From JBDOQU01 sp039839375 (GTDB lineage: Bacteria; Pseudomonadota; Alphaproteobacteria; DSM-16000; Inquilinaceae), in NCBI RefSeq assembly GCF_039839375.1, contig NZ_JBDOQU010000011.1, positions 72,400 through 136,399 on the forward strand: a DNA stretch of 64,000 bases. The letters are read 5' to 3'. Numbering within the stretch: position 1 is the stretch's first letter; each line of letters begins with the position of its first letter. Below, in pieces: positions 46,187 to 55,971 of the stretch. Below the pieces are notes generated by a model. It was not told the origin of the DNA. It saw only the letters and a program-made list of their open reading frames with translations, and ran no database searches. A program made the position numbers and the translations under genes.

Positions 46187-48862
46187 CTACTTCGCCGCCA
46201 AGGCCGCCTGGGCCGCAGCCAGACGGGCGATGGGGACGCGGTAGGGGGAGCAGCTTACATAGTCCAGCCCGACACTTTCGCAGAAGCGGATCGAGGCGGG
46301 GTCGCCGCCATGTTCGCCGCAGATGCCGAGCTTGATGTCCGGCCGCGTCTTGCGGCCCCGCTCGCAGCCGATCCGGATCAGTTCGCCGACGCCGACGGAG
46401 TCGAGCGTGATGAACGGGTCCTGTTCCACGATGCCCTGGCCCTGATAGGCCGGCAGGAACGAGCTGGCGTCGTCGCGGCTGATGCCGTAGGTCGTCTGGG
46501 TCAGGTCGTTGGTGCCGAAGGAGAAGAACTCCGCCGTCTCCGCCAGTTCGTCCGCCAGCAGGCAGGCGCGCGGCAGTTCGACCATTGTGCCGACGAGGTA
46601 GTCCAGGCTGGTTCCGCTAGCCTTCTCCACCTCGCCCGCCACCCGGACAATGACCGCCTTCAGGATGTCCAGCTCCGCCTTTGAGAAGGCGAGCGGGATC
46701 ATGATCTCAGGCGAGACGGTGTCGCCCGACTGGCTGGCGACCTCCACCACGGCCTCGAAGATGGCCCGGGCCTGCATCTCGGAGATTTCCGGATAGGCAA
46801 TGCCCAGCCGGCAGCCGCGATGGCCCAGCATCGGGTTGGATTCGTGAAGCTGAGAGGCGCGATGCTGGATCTTCAGCACGTCGACGCCCGAAGCCTTCGC
46901 CACATCGGCGAAATCGGCCTCCGACCGGGGCAGGAATTCGTGTAGCGGCGGGTCGAGCAGCCGGACCGTCACCGGCAGGCCGCGCATGATGGTGAAAAGC
47001 TCCACGAAATCGCGCCGCTGCATCGGCAGCAGCTCGTCCAGCGCCTTCCGCCGTTCTTCCTCCGTCTCGGCCACGATCATGCGGCGCACCGCGACGATGC
47101 GGTCGGCTTCGAAGAACATGTGCTCCGTCCGGCAAAGGCCCACGCCCTCCGCGCCGAACTTGATCGCGGTGCGCGCATCGGCCGGCGTTTCGGCGTTGGC
47201 GCGGACGCCCATCCGGCGGATGCGGTCGGCCCATTCCATCAGGGTGGCGAAGTCGCCGGAAAGCTCCGGCTGGATGGTCGGCACGCGGCCCAGCATCACC
47301 TCACCGGTGGAGCCGTCCAGCGTGATGATGTCGCCGGCCTTGACCACGACGTTCTTGACCGTCGCGGTGCGGTTCTTGTGGTCGATCCGCAACTCGCCCG
47401 CGCCGGAGACGCAAGGCCGGCCCATGCCGCGCGCGACGACGGCGGCGTGGCTGGTCATGCCGCCCCGCGTTGTCAGGATGCCGGCGGCGGCGTGCATGCC
47501 GTGGATGTCCTCCGGACTGGTCTCCTCCCGGACGAGGACCACCCGTTCGCCCATCTGGGCCAGCTTCTCCGCCTCGTCGGCGGTCATCACCACCTTGCCG
47601 GAGGCCGCGCCCGGCGAGGCCGGCAGGCCGCGGGCGATAACCTGCCGCTCGGCCTTGGGGTCCAGCGTCGGGTGGAGGAGTTGGTCAAGGGAGGCCGGGT
47701 CGATGCGGCGGACTGCTTCGGTTTCGTCGATCAGCCCCTCGCCCGCCATGTCGACCGCGATCTTCAGCGCCGCGGCGGCGGTGCGCTTGCCGTTGCGCGT
47801 CTGCAGGATGTAGAGTCGGCCCTGCTGGACCGTGAACTCAATGTCCTGCATGTCCGTGTAATGCCGCTCCAGCCGGTCGCGGATCGCGGCCAGCTCGGCA
47901 TAGGTCTCGGGCATCGTCTCTTCCATGCAGGGAAGGTCCGATCCACCCTCCTCCCGCTCCGCCACGGTCAGCGGCTGCGGCGTGCGGATGCCGGCCACCA
48001 CGTCCTCGCCCTGGGCGTTGACCAGGAATTCGCCATAGAAGGCATTGGCGCCGGTGGACGGGTTGCGGGTGAACGCGACGCCGGTGGCGCAATCGTCGCC
48101 CATATTGCCGAACACCATCGCCTGGACGTTGACCGCCGTGCCCCAGGAGGCCGGGATGTCGTGCAGGCGGCGATAGGTGTTGGCGCGCTGGTTCATCCAG
48201 GAGCCGAAGACAGCCCCGATCGCGCCCCAGAGCTGGGCTTCCGGATCCTGCGGGAAGGGCTGGCCCAGCTCCTCCTTCACCACGTCCTTGTAGCCGGTTA
48301 TGACCTCCCGCCAATCGTCGGCGGTGAGCTGGGTGTCGAGCGTGAAGTCGCGGTCGCGCTTCACATTGTCCAGCACATCCTCGAACCGGTAATGCTCCAC
48401 GCCCAGCACCACGTCGCCATACATCTGGATGAAGCGGCGGTAGCTGTCATAGGCGAAGCGGGCGTCGCCGGTCTTCCGCGCCAGCCCCTCCACCGTCTCA
48501 TCGTTAAGGCCGAGATTGAGGACGGTGTCCATCATTCCCGGCATGGAGGCCCGCGCGCCGGAGCGCACGGAGACCAGCAGCGGATCGGAAGGATCGCCGA
48601 ACCTCATGCCGGTCAGCTTCTCCACCGCGTCCAGCGCGGCGCGGACATGGCCGGAGAGTTCCGGCGGGTACTGCTTCCCGTGATCGTAGAAATAGGTGCA
48701 GACGTCGGTCGTGATGGTGAAGCCCGGAGGCACCGGCAGGCCCAGGCGGCTCATCTCCGCAAGGTTGGCGCCCTTGCCGCCCAGCAGGTTCTTCATGTCG
48801 GCGCGACCGTCGGCCTCGCCGCCGCCGAAAGCGTAGACCCACTTGTTCATCGTCATGGTCAT
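46187..48862 (-). CDS. ppdK: Pyruvate, phosphate dikinase
   Basis: About 891 residues in the usual domain order. The N-terminal ATP-grasp (WVYAFGGGEADG, LLGGKGANLAEM, SVRSGARASMPGMMDTVLNLG) is followed by a swivelling phosphohistidine domain with GILTTRGGMTSHAAVVARGM (catalytic His). The C-terminal PEP/pyruvate barrel has GVGLCRTEHMFF, LLDPPLHEFLP and FFSFGTNDLTQTTYG. It interconverts pyruvate, ATP and Pi with PEP, AMP and PPi. I use the ATG at 48862 (MTMTMNKW) rather than the upstream one at 48880. It lies downstream of glyS on the same strand. Confidence 0.96.
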   Translation of the reverse strand: MTMTMNKWVYAFGGGEADGRADMKNLLGGKGANLAEMSRLGLPVPPGFTITTDVCTYFYDHGKQYPPELSGHVRAALDAVEKLTGMRFGDPSDPLLVSVRSGARASMPGMMDTVLNLGLNDETVEGLARKTGDARFAYDSYRRFIQMYGDVVLGVEHYRFEDVLDNVKRDRDFTLDTQLTADDWREVITGYKDVVKEELGQPFPQDPEAQLWGAIGAVFGSWMNQRANTYRRLHDIPASWGTAVNVQAMVFGNMGDDCATGVAFTRNPSTGANAFYGEFLVNAQGEDVVAGIRTPQPLTVAEREEGGSDLPCMEETMPETYAELAAIRDRLERHYTDMQDIEFTVQQGRLYILQTRNGKRTAAAALKIAVDMAGEGLIDETEAVRRIDPASLDQLLHPTLDPKAERQVIARGLPASPGAASGKVVMTADEAEKLAQMGERVVLVREETSPEDIHGMHAAAGILTTRGGMTSHAAVVARGMGRPCVSGAGELRIDHKNRTATVKNVVVKAGDIITLDGSTGEVMLGRVPTIQPELSGDFATLMEWADRIRRMGVRANAETPADARTAIKFGAEGVGLCRTEHMFFEADRIVAVRRMIVAETEEERRKALDELLPMQRRDFVELFTIMRGLPVTVRLLDPPLHEFLPRSEADFADVAKASGVDVLKIQHRASQLHESNPMLGHRGCRLGIAYPEISEMQARAIFEAVVEVASQSGDTVSPEIMIPLAFSKAELDILKAVIVRVAGEVEKASGTSLDYLVGTMVELPRACLLADELAETAEFFSFGTNDLTQTTYGISRDDASSFLPAYQGQGIVEQDPFITLDSVGVGELIRIGCERGRKTRPDIKLGICGEHGGDPASIRFCESVGLDYVSCSPYRVPIARLAAAQAALAAK

Positions 48863-49056
48863 CGATGCTCTCCCCAGCATCGCCGTCGGCCGGACTGTCC
48901 GGAAAACGGCGGGTCAATCGGTCGGACGCCCTCCCAGACGCCTTTCCATCAAAAAATCTCGAATCCTGTCGCCCGTTCGCGCGCCAAGGAGCGTGGCAAA
49001 CATGGTCAACAGATGGCCGTCCTTCGGCAATTTCAGCCGCCAGTTCAGCCCGGGCC

Positions 49057-51213
49057 TCAGCCCTCGACCCTTGAGAAATCCGCAACCCGGTTCATGGTTC
49101 CAGTAATATCCGCCAGCAGCGCCAGCCGGTTGACGCGCAGGGCCGGATCGTCGGCGTTCACCGTGACCTTGTCGAAGAAGCTGTCGACGGGCGTCCGCAG
49201 GGCGGCCAGCGCCGCCATCGCACCGACGAAATCCTCCGCCGCAAGCAGCGGCTCCAGCGCGGCATGGGCCTTCGCCAGCGCGGCGTGCAGCGACTTCTCC
49301 TCGGCCTCACCGAGCAGCGCGGGATTGACGGCGCCGTAATCCTGCCGCCCGTCCTTCTTCGATTCGATCCGGAAGATGTTGGCGGCGCGACGGTAGGCGA
49401 CCAGCAGGTTCGCGCCGTCGTCGGTGCCCAGGAACGCGCCCAGCGCCTCCACCCGCGCCAGCAGGCGGACCAGATCGTCCTCCCCGCCCAGCGCGAACAC
49501 GGCGTCGATGAGATCGTGCCGCACGCCGCGATCCCGCAGCGCGACCTTCAGCCGGTCAGCGAAGAAGGCGAGGAGATCGTCCGCGACCGCGTCACCGGAA
49601 TTCGACGCGGGGTAAGGCCGGAGGGCCTTCTTCAGCGCGTCCCCCAGCGAAAGCCGCACGCCGTTCTCCACGATCAGCCGGATGATCCCGAGCGCGGCGC
49701 GGCGGAGGGCATAGGGGTCGCGGCTGCCGGTCGGCTTCTCGTCGATGGCGAAGAAGCCGGCGAGCGTGTCGATCTTGTCGGCCAGCGCCACGGCGATGGC
49801 GACCGGCGCGGTCGGGCAGCGATCGTTGGGGCCGAGCGGGCTGTAATGCTGGGCGACGGCTTCGGCCACCGCCGGCGGCTCCCCCTGCCCCGTCGCGTAA
49901 TAGCCGCCCATCAGCCCCTGGAGTTCCGGGAACTCCCCGACCATGCCGGTCGTGAGGTCAGCCTTCGCCAGACGGGCCGCGCGGCGGGCCTGGTCGGCGT
50001 CGCAGCCGGGGATGGCCGCGGCGAGATCGCCGGCCAGCGCCTCCATGCGGGCGACCTTATCCTCCATGGAGCCCAGCTTCTCATGGAAGGTCACGGCGGC
50101 CAGCGCCTTCACCCTGTCGCCCAGCGGAATCTTGCGGTCCTGGTCCCAGAAGAAGCGGGCGTCGCTGAGGCGGGCGCGCAGCACCTTCTCATTGCCCGCG
50201 ACGACTGTCGCGCCGACATCCTCCGTCACCATGTTCGCGACGACGACGAAGCGCGGGGCGAGGCTGCCATCGGGGTGCTGGCAGGCGAAATATTTCTGGT
50301 GGGAGCGCATGGAGGTGGTCAGCACCTCCGCCGGCAGTTCCATGAAGGCGTCGTCGATGCGGCCGATGAGGGCGACGGGATATTCGACCAGCCCCGTCAC
50401 CTCCTCCAGCAACCCCGGATCGTCCTTCAGCGCCAGCTTCTCGGCGGCGGCGAGGTTGGTCGCCTGATCCAGGATCAGCGCCTTCCGCTCCTCCCGGTCC
50501 AGGACGACATAGGCGTTCCGCAGCTTCTCCCGGTAATCCGCGAAGGATGTAACTTCGACCGGATCGGGGGCAAGGAAGCGATGGCCGGATGTAATGTTTC
50601 CGTATTCTAGATAGTTAACTTCGTAGTCTTGATCCTCGATGGTAGGAACCATGGACGTATGAGAAGCAAAGCCAATAGTCGCAGTCTCTTGGTCCGATCT
50701 TCCGAGACGAACGAGGCCATTAACTGGCTTGCCTTCATATATCGCCAGAATGCGATGAAGAGGCCGAACCCAGCGAAACCTGTTCTCGTTCCAGCGCATG
50801 GATTTCGGCCATGACAGATTACAAATCAGTTCATACGCGATTCTCGGAAGAAGCGTCTCTGTAGCTTCGCCCTGCTTCTGCGAAACCGCGTACCAGACGG
50901 GGCCCTTCGGCGTCTCCCGCCGCTCGCACTGGTCGAGCGTCAGGCCGGTCGCCTTCAGGAAGCCATCGATCGCCTGCTGCGGCGCGTCGGCCTTGGGGCC
51001 CTTCCGCTCCTCCGTCACGTCGGGCTGCGCGGTCGGCAGCCCGTCGGCGACCAGGACGAGCCGGCGCGGGGTCACGAAGCTTTCCAGCCGGTCCGCCGTC
51101 AGCCCCGCCCCGTCCAGCGCCGCGCCGAACAGCCGCTTCAGATCCTCCGCCGCACGCGCCTGCATGCGCGCCGGGATTTCTTCGGAGAAGAGTTCGAGGA
51201 GGAATTCGGCCAT
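49057..51213 (-). CDS. glyS: Glycyl-tRNA synthetase beta subunit
   Basis: The 718-residue beta subunit of the heterotetrameric enzyme begins MAEFLLELFSEEIPARMQ. HD-like and C-terminal anticodon-binding segments are present (KIDTLAGFFAIDEKPTGSRDP, PYALRRAALGIIRLI). One region is odd: bases about 50591-50890 (residues about 108-207) are strikingly AT-richer than the rest of the gene. Between GKPV and GNITSGHRF there are about 30 residues more than I remember in other GlyS proteins. The frame stays open throughout. It lies 41 bases downstream of glyQ. Confidence 0.95.
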   Translation of the reverse strand: MAEFLLELFSEEIPARMQARAAEDLKRLFGAALDGAGLTADRLESFVTPRRLVLVADGLPTAQPDVTEERKGPKADAPQQAIDGFLKATGLTLDQCERRETPKGPVWYAVSQKQGEATETLLPRIAYELICNLSWPKSMRWNENRFRWVRPLHRILAIYEGKPVNGLVRLGRSDQETATIGFASHTSMVPTIEDQDYEVNYLEYGNITSGHRFLAPDPVEVTSFADYREKLRNAYVVLDREERKALILDQATNLAAAEKLALKDDPGLLEEVTGLVEYPVALIGRIDDAFMELPAEVLTTSMRSHQKYFACQHPDGSLAPRFVVVANMVTEDVGATVVAGNEKVLRARLSDARFFWDQDRKIPLGDRVKALAAVTFHEKLGSMEDKVARMEALAGDLAAAIPGCDADQARRAARLAKADLTTGMVGEFPELQGLMGGYYATGQGEPPAVAEAVAQHYSPLGPNDRCPTAPVAIAVALADKIDTLAGFFAIDEKPTGSRDPYALRRAALGIIRLIVENGVRLSLGDALKKALRPYPASNSGDAVADDLLAFFADRLKVALRDRGVRHDLIDAVFALGGEDDLVRLLARVEALGAFLGTDDGANLLVAYRRAANIFRIESKKDGRQDYGAVNPALLGEAEEKSLHAALAKAHAALEPLLAAEDFVGAMAALAALRTPVDSFFDKVTVNADDPALRVNRLALLADITGTMNRVADFSRVEG

Positions 51214-51254
51214 GGGGGCGCTTCAGGACGACGGAATGAGGAGGATGGCGGGGA

Positions 51255-52136
51255 TCACGCGGCGTCGAGCCACATCTGGCAGCATTGCCGCGCCAGCGTG
51301 CGGACGCGGCCGATATAGGAGGCGCGTTCCACGACGCTGATGACGCCGCGCGCGTCGAGCAGGTTGAAGACGTGGCTGGCCTTGATGGCCTGGTCGTAGG
51401 CCGGCAGCGCCAGCCGCTTCCCGATCAGCGCCTCGCACTCCGCCTCCGCGTCCCTGAAATGCCGGAGCAGCGCTTCGGTATCCGCATGTTCGAAGTTGAA
51501 GGCGGAGAATTCGCGCTCGGCGCGGAGGAAGACGTCGCCATAGAGCTTCGCCCCGGGCGAGTCCGGATCGTTGAACGGCATGTCGTACACATTGTCCTTG
51601 CCCAATATGTACATGGCCAGCCGTTCCAGCCCGTAGGTCAGTTCGACCGGCACGGGATCGCATTCGATGCCGCCGACCTGCTGGAAATAGGTGAACTGCG
51701 TCACCTCCATGCCGTCGCACCAGACCTCCCAGCCCAGCCCCCAGGCGCCCAGCGTCGGGCTTTCCCAGTCATCCTCGACGAACCGGATGTCGTGCAGACG
51801 AGGATCGATGCCCAGCGCGTAGAGGCTTTCCAGATAGAGCTGCTGGCTGTCGGCGGGCGACGGCTTCAGCAGAACCTGGAACTGGTAATAATGCTGGAGG
51901 CGGTTCGGGTTCTCGCCATAGCGCCCGTCGGTCGGCCGACGCGAAGGCTGCACGTAAGCGCAGTTCCAGACCTTCTCCGGCCCCAGCGCCCGCAGGGTGG
52001 TCGCCGGATGGAAGGTGCCGGCCCCGACCTCCATGTCGTAGGGCTGAAGGATCACGCAGCCCTGCGCGGCCCAGAAATTCTGAAGACGGAGGATGATTTC
52101 CTGAAAGGATCGCGGCGGGGCGCTGACCGGGGCCAT
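51255..52136 (-). CDS. glyQ: Glycyl-tRNA synthetase alpha subunit
   Basis: About 293 residues containing the class II catalytic core: RSFQEIILRLQNFWAAQGCVILQPYDMEVGAGTFHPAT at the N-terminus (seen as consecutive blocks), YVQPSRRPTDGRYGENPNRLQ, and GWEVWCDGMEVTQFTYFQQVGG. The start is the ATG at 52136 (MAPVSAPP). With GlyS it charges tRNA-Gly. The upstream 289 bases hold a family B repeat and the divergent tRNA-Lys end but no T-box-like leader that I can see. Confidence 0.97.
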   Translation of the reverse strand: MAPVSAPPRSFQEIILRLQNFWAAQGCVILQPYDMEVGAGTFHPATTLRALGPEKVWNCAYVQPSRRPTDGRYGENPNRLQHYYQFQVLLKPSPADSQQLYLESLYALGIDPRLHDIRFVEDDWESPTLGAWGLGWEVWCDGMEVTQFTYFQQVGGIECDPVPVELTYGLERLAMYILGKDNVYDMPFNDPDSPGAKLYGDVFLRAEREFSAFNFEHADTEALLRHFRDAEAECEALIGKRLALPAYDQAIKASHVFNLLDARGVISVVERASYIGRVRTLARQCCQMWLDAA

Positions 52137-52314
52137 GGATCGCTTCGTTGTGGCGGACGGCGAACTGTGCGCCGCACCATAGAGACAGCCCCCCACCGGA
52201 TCAAGCGGCCGGAACAGCGGATTCCGCGATTATTGGGGTGGGCGGAGAACGTCCTGCCGAACGAGGGGAAATTGATTTTGTGTCGAAGGCGAGGGCGGAG
52301 GAAGAATCACCCGC

Positions 52315-52377
52315 ATCCTCATGGTGAGCCTGTCGAACCATGTGGGCACGCATCCTTCGACGGGCTCAGGATGAGGT
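52315..52377. repeat. Family B palindromic repeat
   Basis: Inverted copies of TGAGCCTGTCGAA and TTCGACGGGCTCA surround CCATGTGGGCACGCATCC, matching the 2680-2739 unit. It lies in the 289-base gap between glyQ and tRNA-Lys, where I see no gene. Confidence 0.8.
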
Positions 52378-52425
52378 GAAATGGTCGTGATGGATGGGGC
52401 GTCGACGCGCTGAAAGGGAACGGCT

Positions 52426-52501
<76 letters not shown>

Positions 52502-52572
52502 TCACCCGCCGTTCAGCGTCGGGAGGCCGGGTTCTAGCAAAGGGTGGCGGGGGCTGCAAGAGCCTTTTTACC

Positions 52573-54459
52573 TCAGCCGCCGTTCCCTGCGTCCGGCGTC
52601 GCCAGGCGGGAGATGGCCTGGCGGGCGGGGTTGCGCTGCTGGGTCTCCAGAAGGATGTCGTGGGCGATCGGCCCGGCGACCGAGGAGCCGCCGCCGCCAT
52701 GTTCGACCACGACCGAACAGGCGTAGCGCGGCGCCTGGATCGGCCCGAAGGCGACGAACAGCGCGTGGTCGCGGCGCGTCCAGGGCAGGTCTTCGTTGGA
52801 GATGACCCCCGCGGCGCGTTCGGCCGCCGTGATCCGGCGCACCTGGCTGGTCCCGCTCTTCCCCGCGATCTCGAACCCCGGCATGTCGATCTGGACGGAA
52901 CGCCCGGTGCCGCGCCGGCCAGAGGTGACGGCGATCATGCCTTCGACCATGAGATCGAGCGCCTGGGGGGAGACCCCGATCTCCGGCGCCGGCGGGGCGG
53001 TGTAGCGCGAATCCTCCGCCGTCCCGATACGGTAGGTGAGGTGCGGCGTCACCGCCCGGCCGCCATTGGCGATCCTCGCGGTCATGGTCGCGAGCTGGAG
53101 TGGCGTCGACAGCACGAAGCCCTGGCCGATCGAGGCGATCAGCGTCTCGCCCTGCTGCCACCGCTCGCCGATCGCGCCCATCTTCCAGTCCTGGGTCGGC
53201 ATCAGCCCCGGCTGTTCGCCCGGCAGGTCGATGCCCACCGTATCGCCCAGCCCGAACCGCCTGGCCATGGCGGCGATCCGGTCGATCCCGACCTTGCGGG
53301 AGATGTCGTAGAAATAGACATCGCAGGATTGCTCCAGCGCATCGAGAATGCTGACCCGGCCATGGCCGCCGCGCCGCCAGCAATGGAAGCGATGGTTGCC
53401 CAGATCCATGTGTCCGGGACAATAGGCGGTGTATTCCGGGGTGATGACACCGGCCTCCAGCGCCGCCAGCCCGACCATCATCTTGAAGGTCGAGCCGGGC
53501 GCGTACTGGCCGGCGATGGTCTTGTTGGTCAGCGGTGCGTAGGGGTCGTTCAGCAGGCCGTTCCAGGCGTGGGAGCTGATGCCCGACGGAAACAGGTTGG
53601 GATCGTAGCCGGGGCTGGACGCCATGGCGTAGACATCGCCGGTATGCACGTCCATCACCACCGCCGACGCGCTGTGCTGCACGGCGAGGCGCTGCTGGAC
53701 CATCTGCTGGAGGCCGATGTCGAGCGTCAGCTCCACCGGCAGGCCGGGCTGGCCCTCGTTCCGGCTGAGTTCCCGGATGACGCGGCCAACGGCGTTGACC
53801 TCCACCTGCTTGGTCCCTGCCTCCCCGCGCAGATGTTCCTCGTGCTGGCGTTCGATCCCGCCCTTGCCGATGCGGAAGCCGGGGATCGACAGAACGGGGT
53901 CGCCCGTCAGCTCATCCTCCGACACCGCGCCGACATAGCCGACGACGTGGCCCGTCGCCTCGTCATAGGGGTAGTAGCGCTGCTCCCCCACCTCGATCGA
54001 CAGGCCGGGCAGTTCCGGGGCGTTGACCTCTATGGTCGCGACCTGATCCCAGGTCAGGTTCTCGCGCACCAGCACCGGCATGAAAGCCCGCCGGCGCTCC
54101 ACGTCGCGGAGGACGCGCTCACGGTCGGCGGCGTCCAGCGGCACGATCCGCTCCAGCTTGTCCAGCGTCGCCGCTACGTCGCCGGCCTGCTCGGCCACCA
54201 GGATCACCTGGAAGTTCTGGTTGTTGACGGCGAGCGGAATACCGAAACGGTCGCGGATCTCCCCCCGGGACGGCGGCAGCAGGCGCGTGCTGACGCGGTT
54301 CTCCTCCGCCAGCATCTGGAAGCGCTCGCTCTCCGTCACCTGGAGGTAGTAGATGCGCGCGCCGAGCAGGCCCATGAGGCCGAGCTGGACGCCCCCCAGC
54401 ACCAGCGTGCGGCGGGTGAGGCTGCGGAAGCGGTCGCTGTCGCGATCTCCGAGAGCCAT
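52573..54459 (-). CDS. mrdA: Peptidoglycan transpeptidase PBP2
   Basis: The 628-residue inner-membrane protein has one N-terminal transmembrane helix (about 17-37), a pedestal domain, and a penicillin-binding transpeptidase domain. Motifs are the active-site serine in APGSTFKMM (SxxK), SCD in EQSCDVYFYD and KSGT in AGKSGTSQV. It crosslinks lateral-wall peptidoglycan with MreBCD and RodA. The ATG at 54459 overlaps the mreD stop. The usual rodA gene does not follow; tRNA-Lys does. Confidence 0.95.
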   Translation of the reverse strand: MALGDRDSDRFRSLTRRTLVLGGVQLGLMGLLGARIYYLQVTESERFQMLAEENRVSTRLLPPSRGEIRDRFGIPLAVNNQNFQVILVAEQAGDVAATLDKLERIVPLDAADRERVLRDVERRRAFMPVLVRENLTWDQVATIEVNAPELPGLSIEVGEQRYYPYDEATGHVVGYVGAVSEDELTGDPVLSIPGFRIGKGGIERQHEEHLRGEAGTKQVEVNAVGRVIRELSRNEGQPGLPVELTLDIGLQQMVQQRLAVQHSASAVVMDVHTGDVYAMASSPGYDPNLFPSGISSHAWNGLLNDPYAPLTNKTIAGQYAPGSTFKMMVGLAALEAGVITPEYTAYCPGHMDLGNHRFHCWRRGGHGRVSILDALEQSCDVYFYDISRKVGIDRIAAMARRFGLGDTVGIDLPGEQPGLMPTQDWKMGAIGERWQQGETLIASIGQGFVLSTPLQLATMTARIANGGRAVTPHLTYRIGTAEDSRYTAPPAPEIGVSPQALDLMVEGMIAVTSGRRGTGRSVQIDMPGFEIAGKSGTSQVRRITAAERAAGVISNEDLPWTRRDHALFVAFGPIQAPRYACSVVVEHGGGGSSVAGPIAHDILLETQQRNPARQAISRLATPDAGNGG

Positions 54460-54974
54460 CAGGCGGACCTCAGGACAAGACGATGGACCTGGATGAACAC
54501 CCAGGCGATCGCGGGAAAGAGGGCGATGGTGAGCAGCGCGCGCAGAGCCGCCGTCTCCATCGGCATGAAGGTCGCGTGATAGACGCTGAAGGTCGCCCAT
54601 TCCAGCGCCGCGGCGACGCCGGCGATCATCGCGAAGCCCCACCACAGAACGAAGAAGGAGCGGCCGACGAGGAAGCGACGCTGGGCTACGATCGTCCAGT
54701 GGATGATGAGGAAGACCAGCGCGTGGAGCCCCAGCGGCGCGCCGATGACGAGGTCCTGCAGCAGCCCCACCGCGAAGACCAGCGTGAAGGGCATCAGGTC
54801 CGGCCGGTGGATCGCCCAGTAATAGATCGCCACCAGCGGCAGCACCGGCGCCAGCGCGCCATAGGAAGGCAGGCGCAACGGCGTGACGGCCAGGAACACC
54901 AGCATGATGGTGGTGACGGCCGGAATCGCGTGGCGGATCGCCTCGTCCGTCTTATGCCAGATGACGTCGATCAC
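54459..54974 (-). CDS. mreD: Rod shape-determining protein MreD
   Basis: The 171-residue protein has five hydrophobic segments, including IPAVTTIMLVFLAVTPLRLP and PFTLVFAVGLLQDLVIGAPLG (a well-conserved MreD block), and ends with FPAIAWVFIQVHRLVL. It is part of the inner-membrane elongasome and overlaps mrdA by the ATGA motif, 18 bases after mreC. Confidence 0.92.
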   Translation of the reverse strand: MIDVIWHKTDEAIRHAIPAVTTIMLVFLAVTPLRLPSYGALAPVLPLVAIYYWAIHRPDLMPFTLVFAVGLLQDLVIGAPLGLHALVFLIIHWTIVAQRRFLVGRSFFVLWWGFAMIAGVAAALEWATFSVYHATFMPMETAALRALLTIALFPAIAWVFIQVHRLVLRSA

Positions 54975-54992
54975 TTCACGATCTCCCGGGCG

Positions 54993-55865
54993 TCACTCGG
55001 CGTAGCCGGGCGCCACCCGCATGGCGACGCCTTCGTCGGCGTCATGGAAATCGATGATGCGGACATATTCTATCCGCGAGAAATCCTCATAGGGCTGGAC
55101 CCTGACCATCCCATCCTCGATCGAGGCGACGACGCCGACGGGCAGGCCCGCCGGGAACATGCCGCCATGGCCGGAGGTGACGATGGGGTCGCCGATCTCC
55201 ACCGAGGCGCCGCGCGGCAGGTACATCAGGCGCGGCCGGTCGGTATTGTCGCCGCCCAGGATGGCGCGGTGCCGGGAATCCCGAAGCATCACCGGGATAT
55301 GGGCGTTGAGGTCGCTGAGCAGAAGCACCCGCGCCGACTTGTCGCCCGCCTGGACGATCCGGCCGACCAGCCCGGCCCCGCCCATCACGGCCTGCCCGTC
55401 CCGGACGCCATGGTCCGTGCCAAGCCCGATGGTCAGGCTGCGCACGAAGGCGCCGCTATTGTCGCCGATGATCCGGGCGGTGATGTAGGAATAGGCGGTC
55501 GTCGGCTGATAGTTCATCAGCGTGCGGAGGCTGAGATTTTCCGCCTCCAGCCGATAGGCCACGCGCTGGTATTGCAGCAGGGCCGCGTTCTCCGCCCGCA
55601 GACGGGCATTCTCTTCCCGCAGGTCGTTGAGATGCTGGAACTGGTCGATGACGTCCGCCACCGTCGAGGCGGGGCGGGCCATGGCGGCCATGACCGGCGT
55701 GATCGCGTCCATCGCCTGGGCGCGGACGCCATGGACCAAATCCGCGTTCAGCCGGCCCAGCATCATCAGCGCGATCGCCACGACCAGGAGCAAAGCAAAG
55801 GAGAAGCGCTGGGCGATCGCCCTCAGCGCCACGATACGAACCATCGATCGGGTTCGTTGCCTCAC
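54993..55865 (-). CDS. mreC: Rod shape-determining protein MreC
   Basis: The 290-residue protein has an N-terminal membrane helix (about 18-38), a coiled coil (about 65-100; DLREENARLRAENAALLQYQ) and two beta-barrel lobes with ARIIGDNSGAFVRSLTIGLG, GVRDGQAVMGGAGLVGRIV and DPIVTSGHGGMFPAGLPVG. It links MreB and MreD to PBP2. I use the GTG at 55865, which has AAGGA 8 bases upstream, over the ATG at 55844. Confidence 0.93.
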   Translation of the reverse strand: MRQRTRSMVRIVALRAIAQRFSFALLLVVAIALMMLGRLNADLVHGVRAQAMDAITPVMAAMARPASTVADVIDQFQHLNDLREENARLRAENAALLQYQRVAYRLEAENLSLRTLMNYQPTTAYSYITARIIGDNSGAFVRSLTIGLGTDHGVRDGQAVMGGAGLVGRIVQAGDKSARVLLLSDLNAHIPVMLRDSRHRAILGGDNTDRPRLMYLPRGASVEIGDPIVTSGHGGMFPAGLPVGVVASIEDGMVRVQPYEDFSRIEYVRIIDFHDADEGVAMRVAPGYAE

Positions 55866-55940
55866 CCCAAAAATCCTTCCCGCTTCCGGCGGTGGTCAAT
55901 CCGGATGGCGGAGAACCGATCCGGTCCCCGTCGTCCGCCT

Positions 55941-55970
55941 GTTGACACCGTCAACTACCATATCAGGTAG
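55941..55970 (-). promoter_or_regulatory. Two tandem small hairpins between mreB and mreC
   Basis: On the minus strand, immediately after the mreB stop (55972), CTACC-TGATAT-GGTAG and then GTTGAC-GGT-GTCAAC form adjacent short stems. They share one base, lie about 75 bases before mreC, and lack a T-run. Such structures could cause partial termination or protect the mreB 3' end, helping make more MreB than MreCD. This is inferred from position only. Confidence 0.45.
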
Positions 55971-55971
55971 T

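Noticed and set aside
52137..52425. T-box leader before glyQ
   Set aside because: No T-box consensus or specifier-loop structure is visible; the space is taken by a family B repeat.
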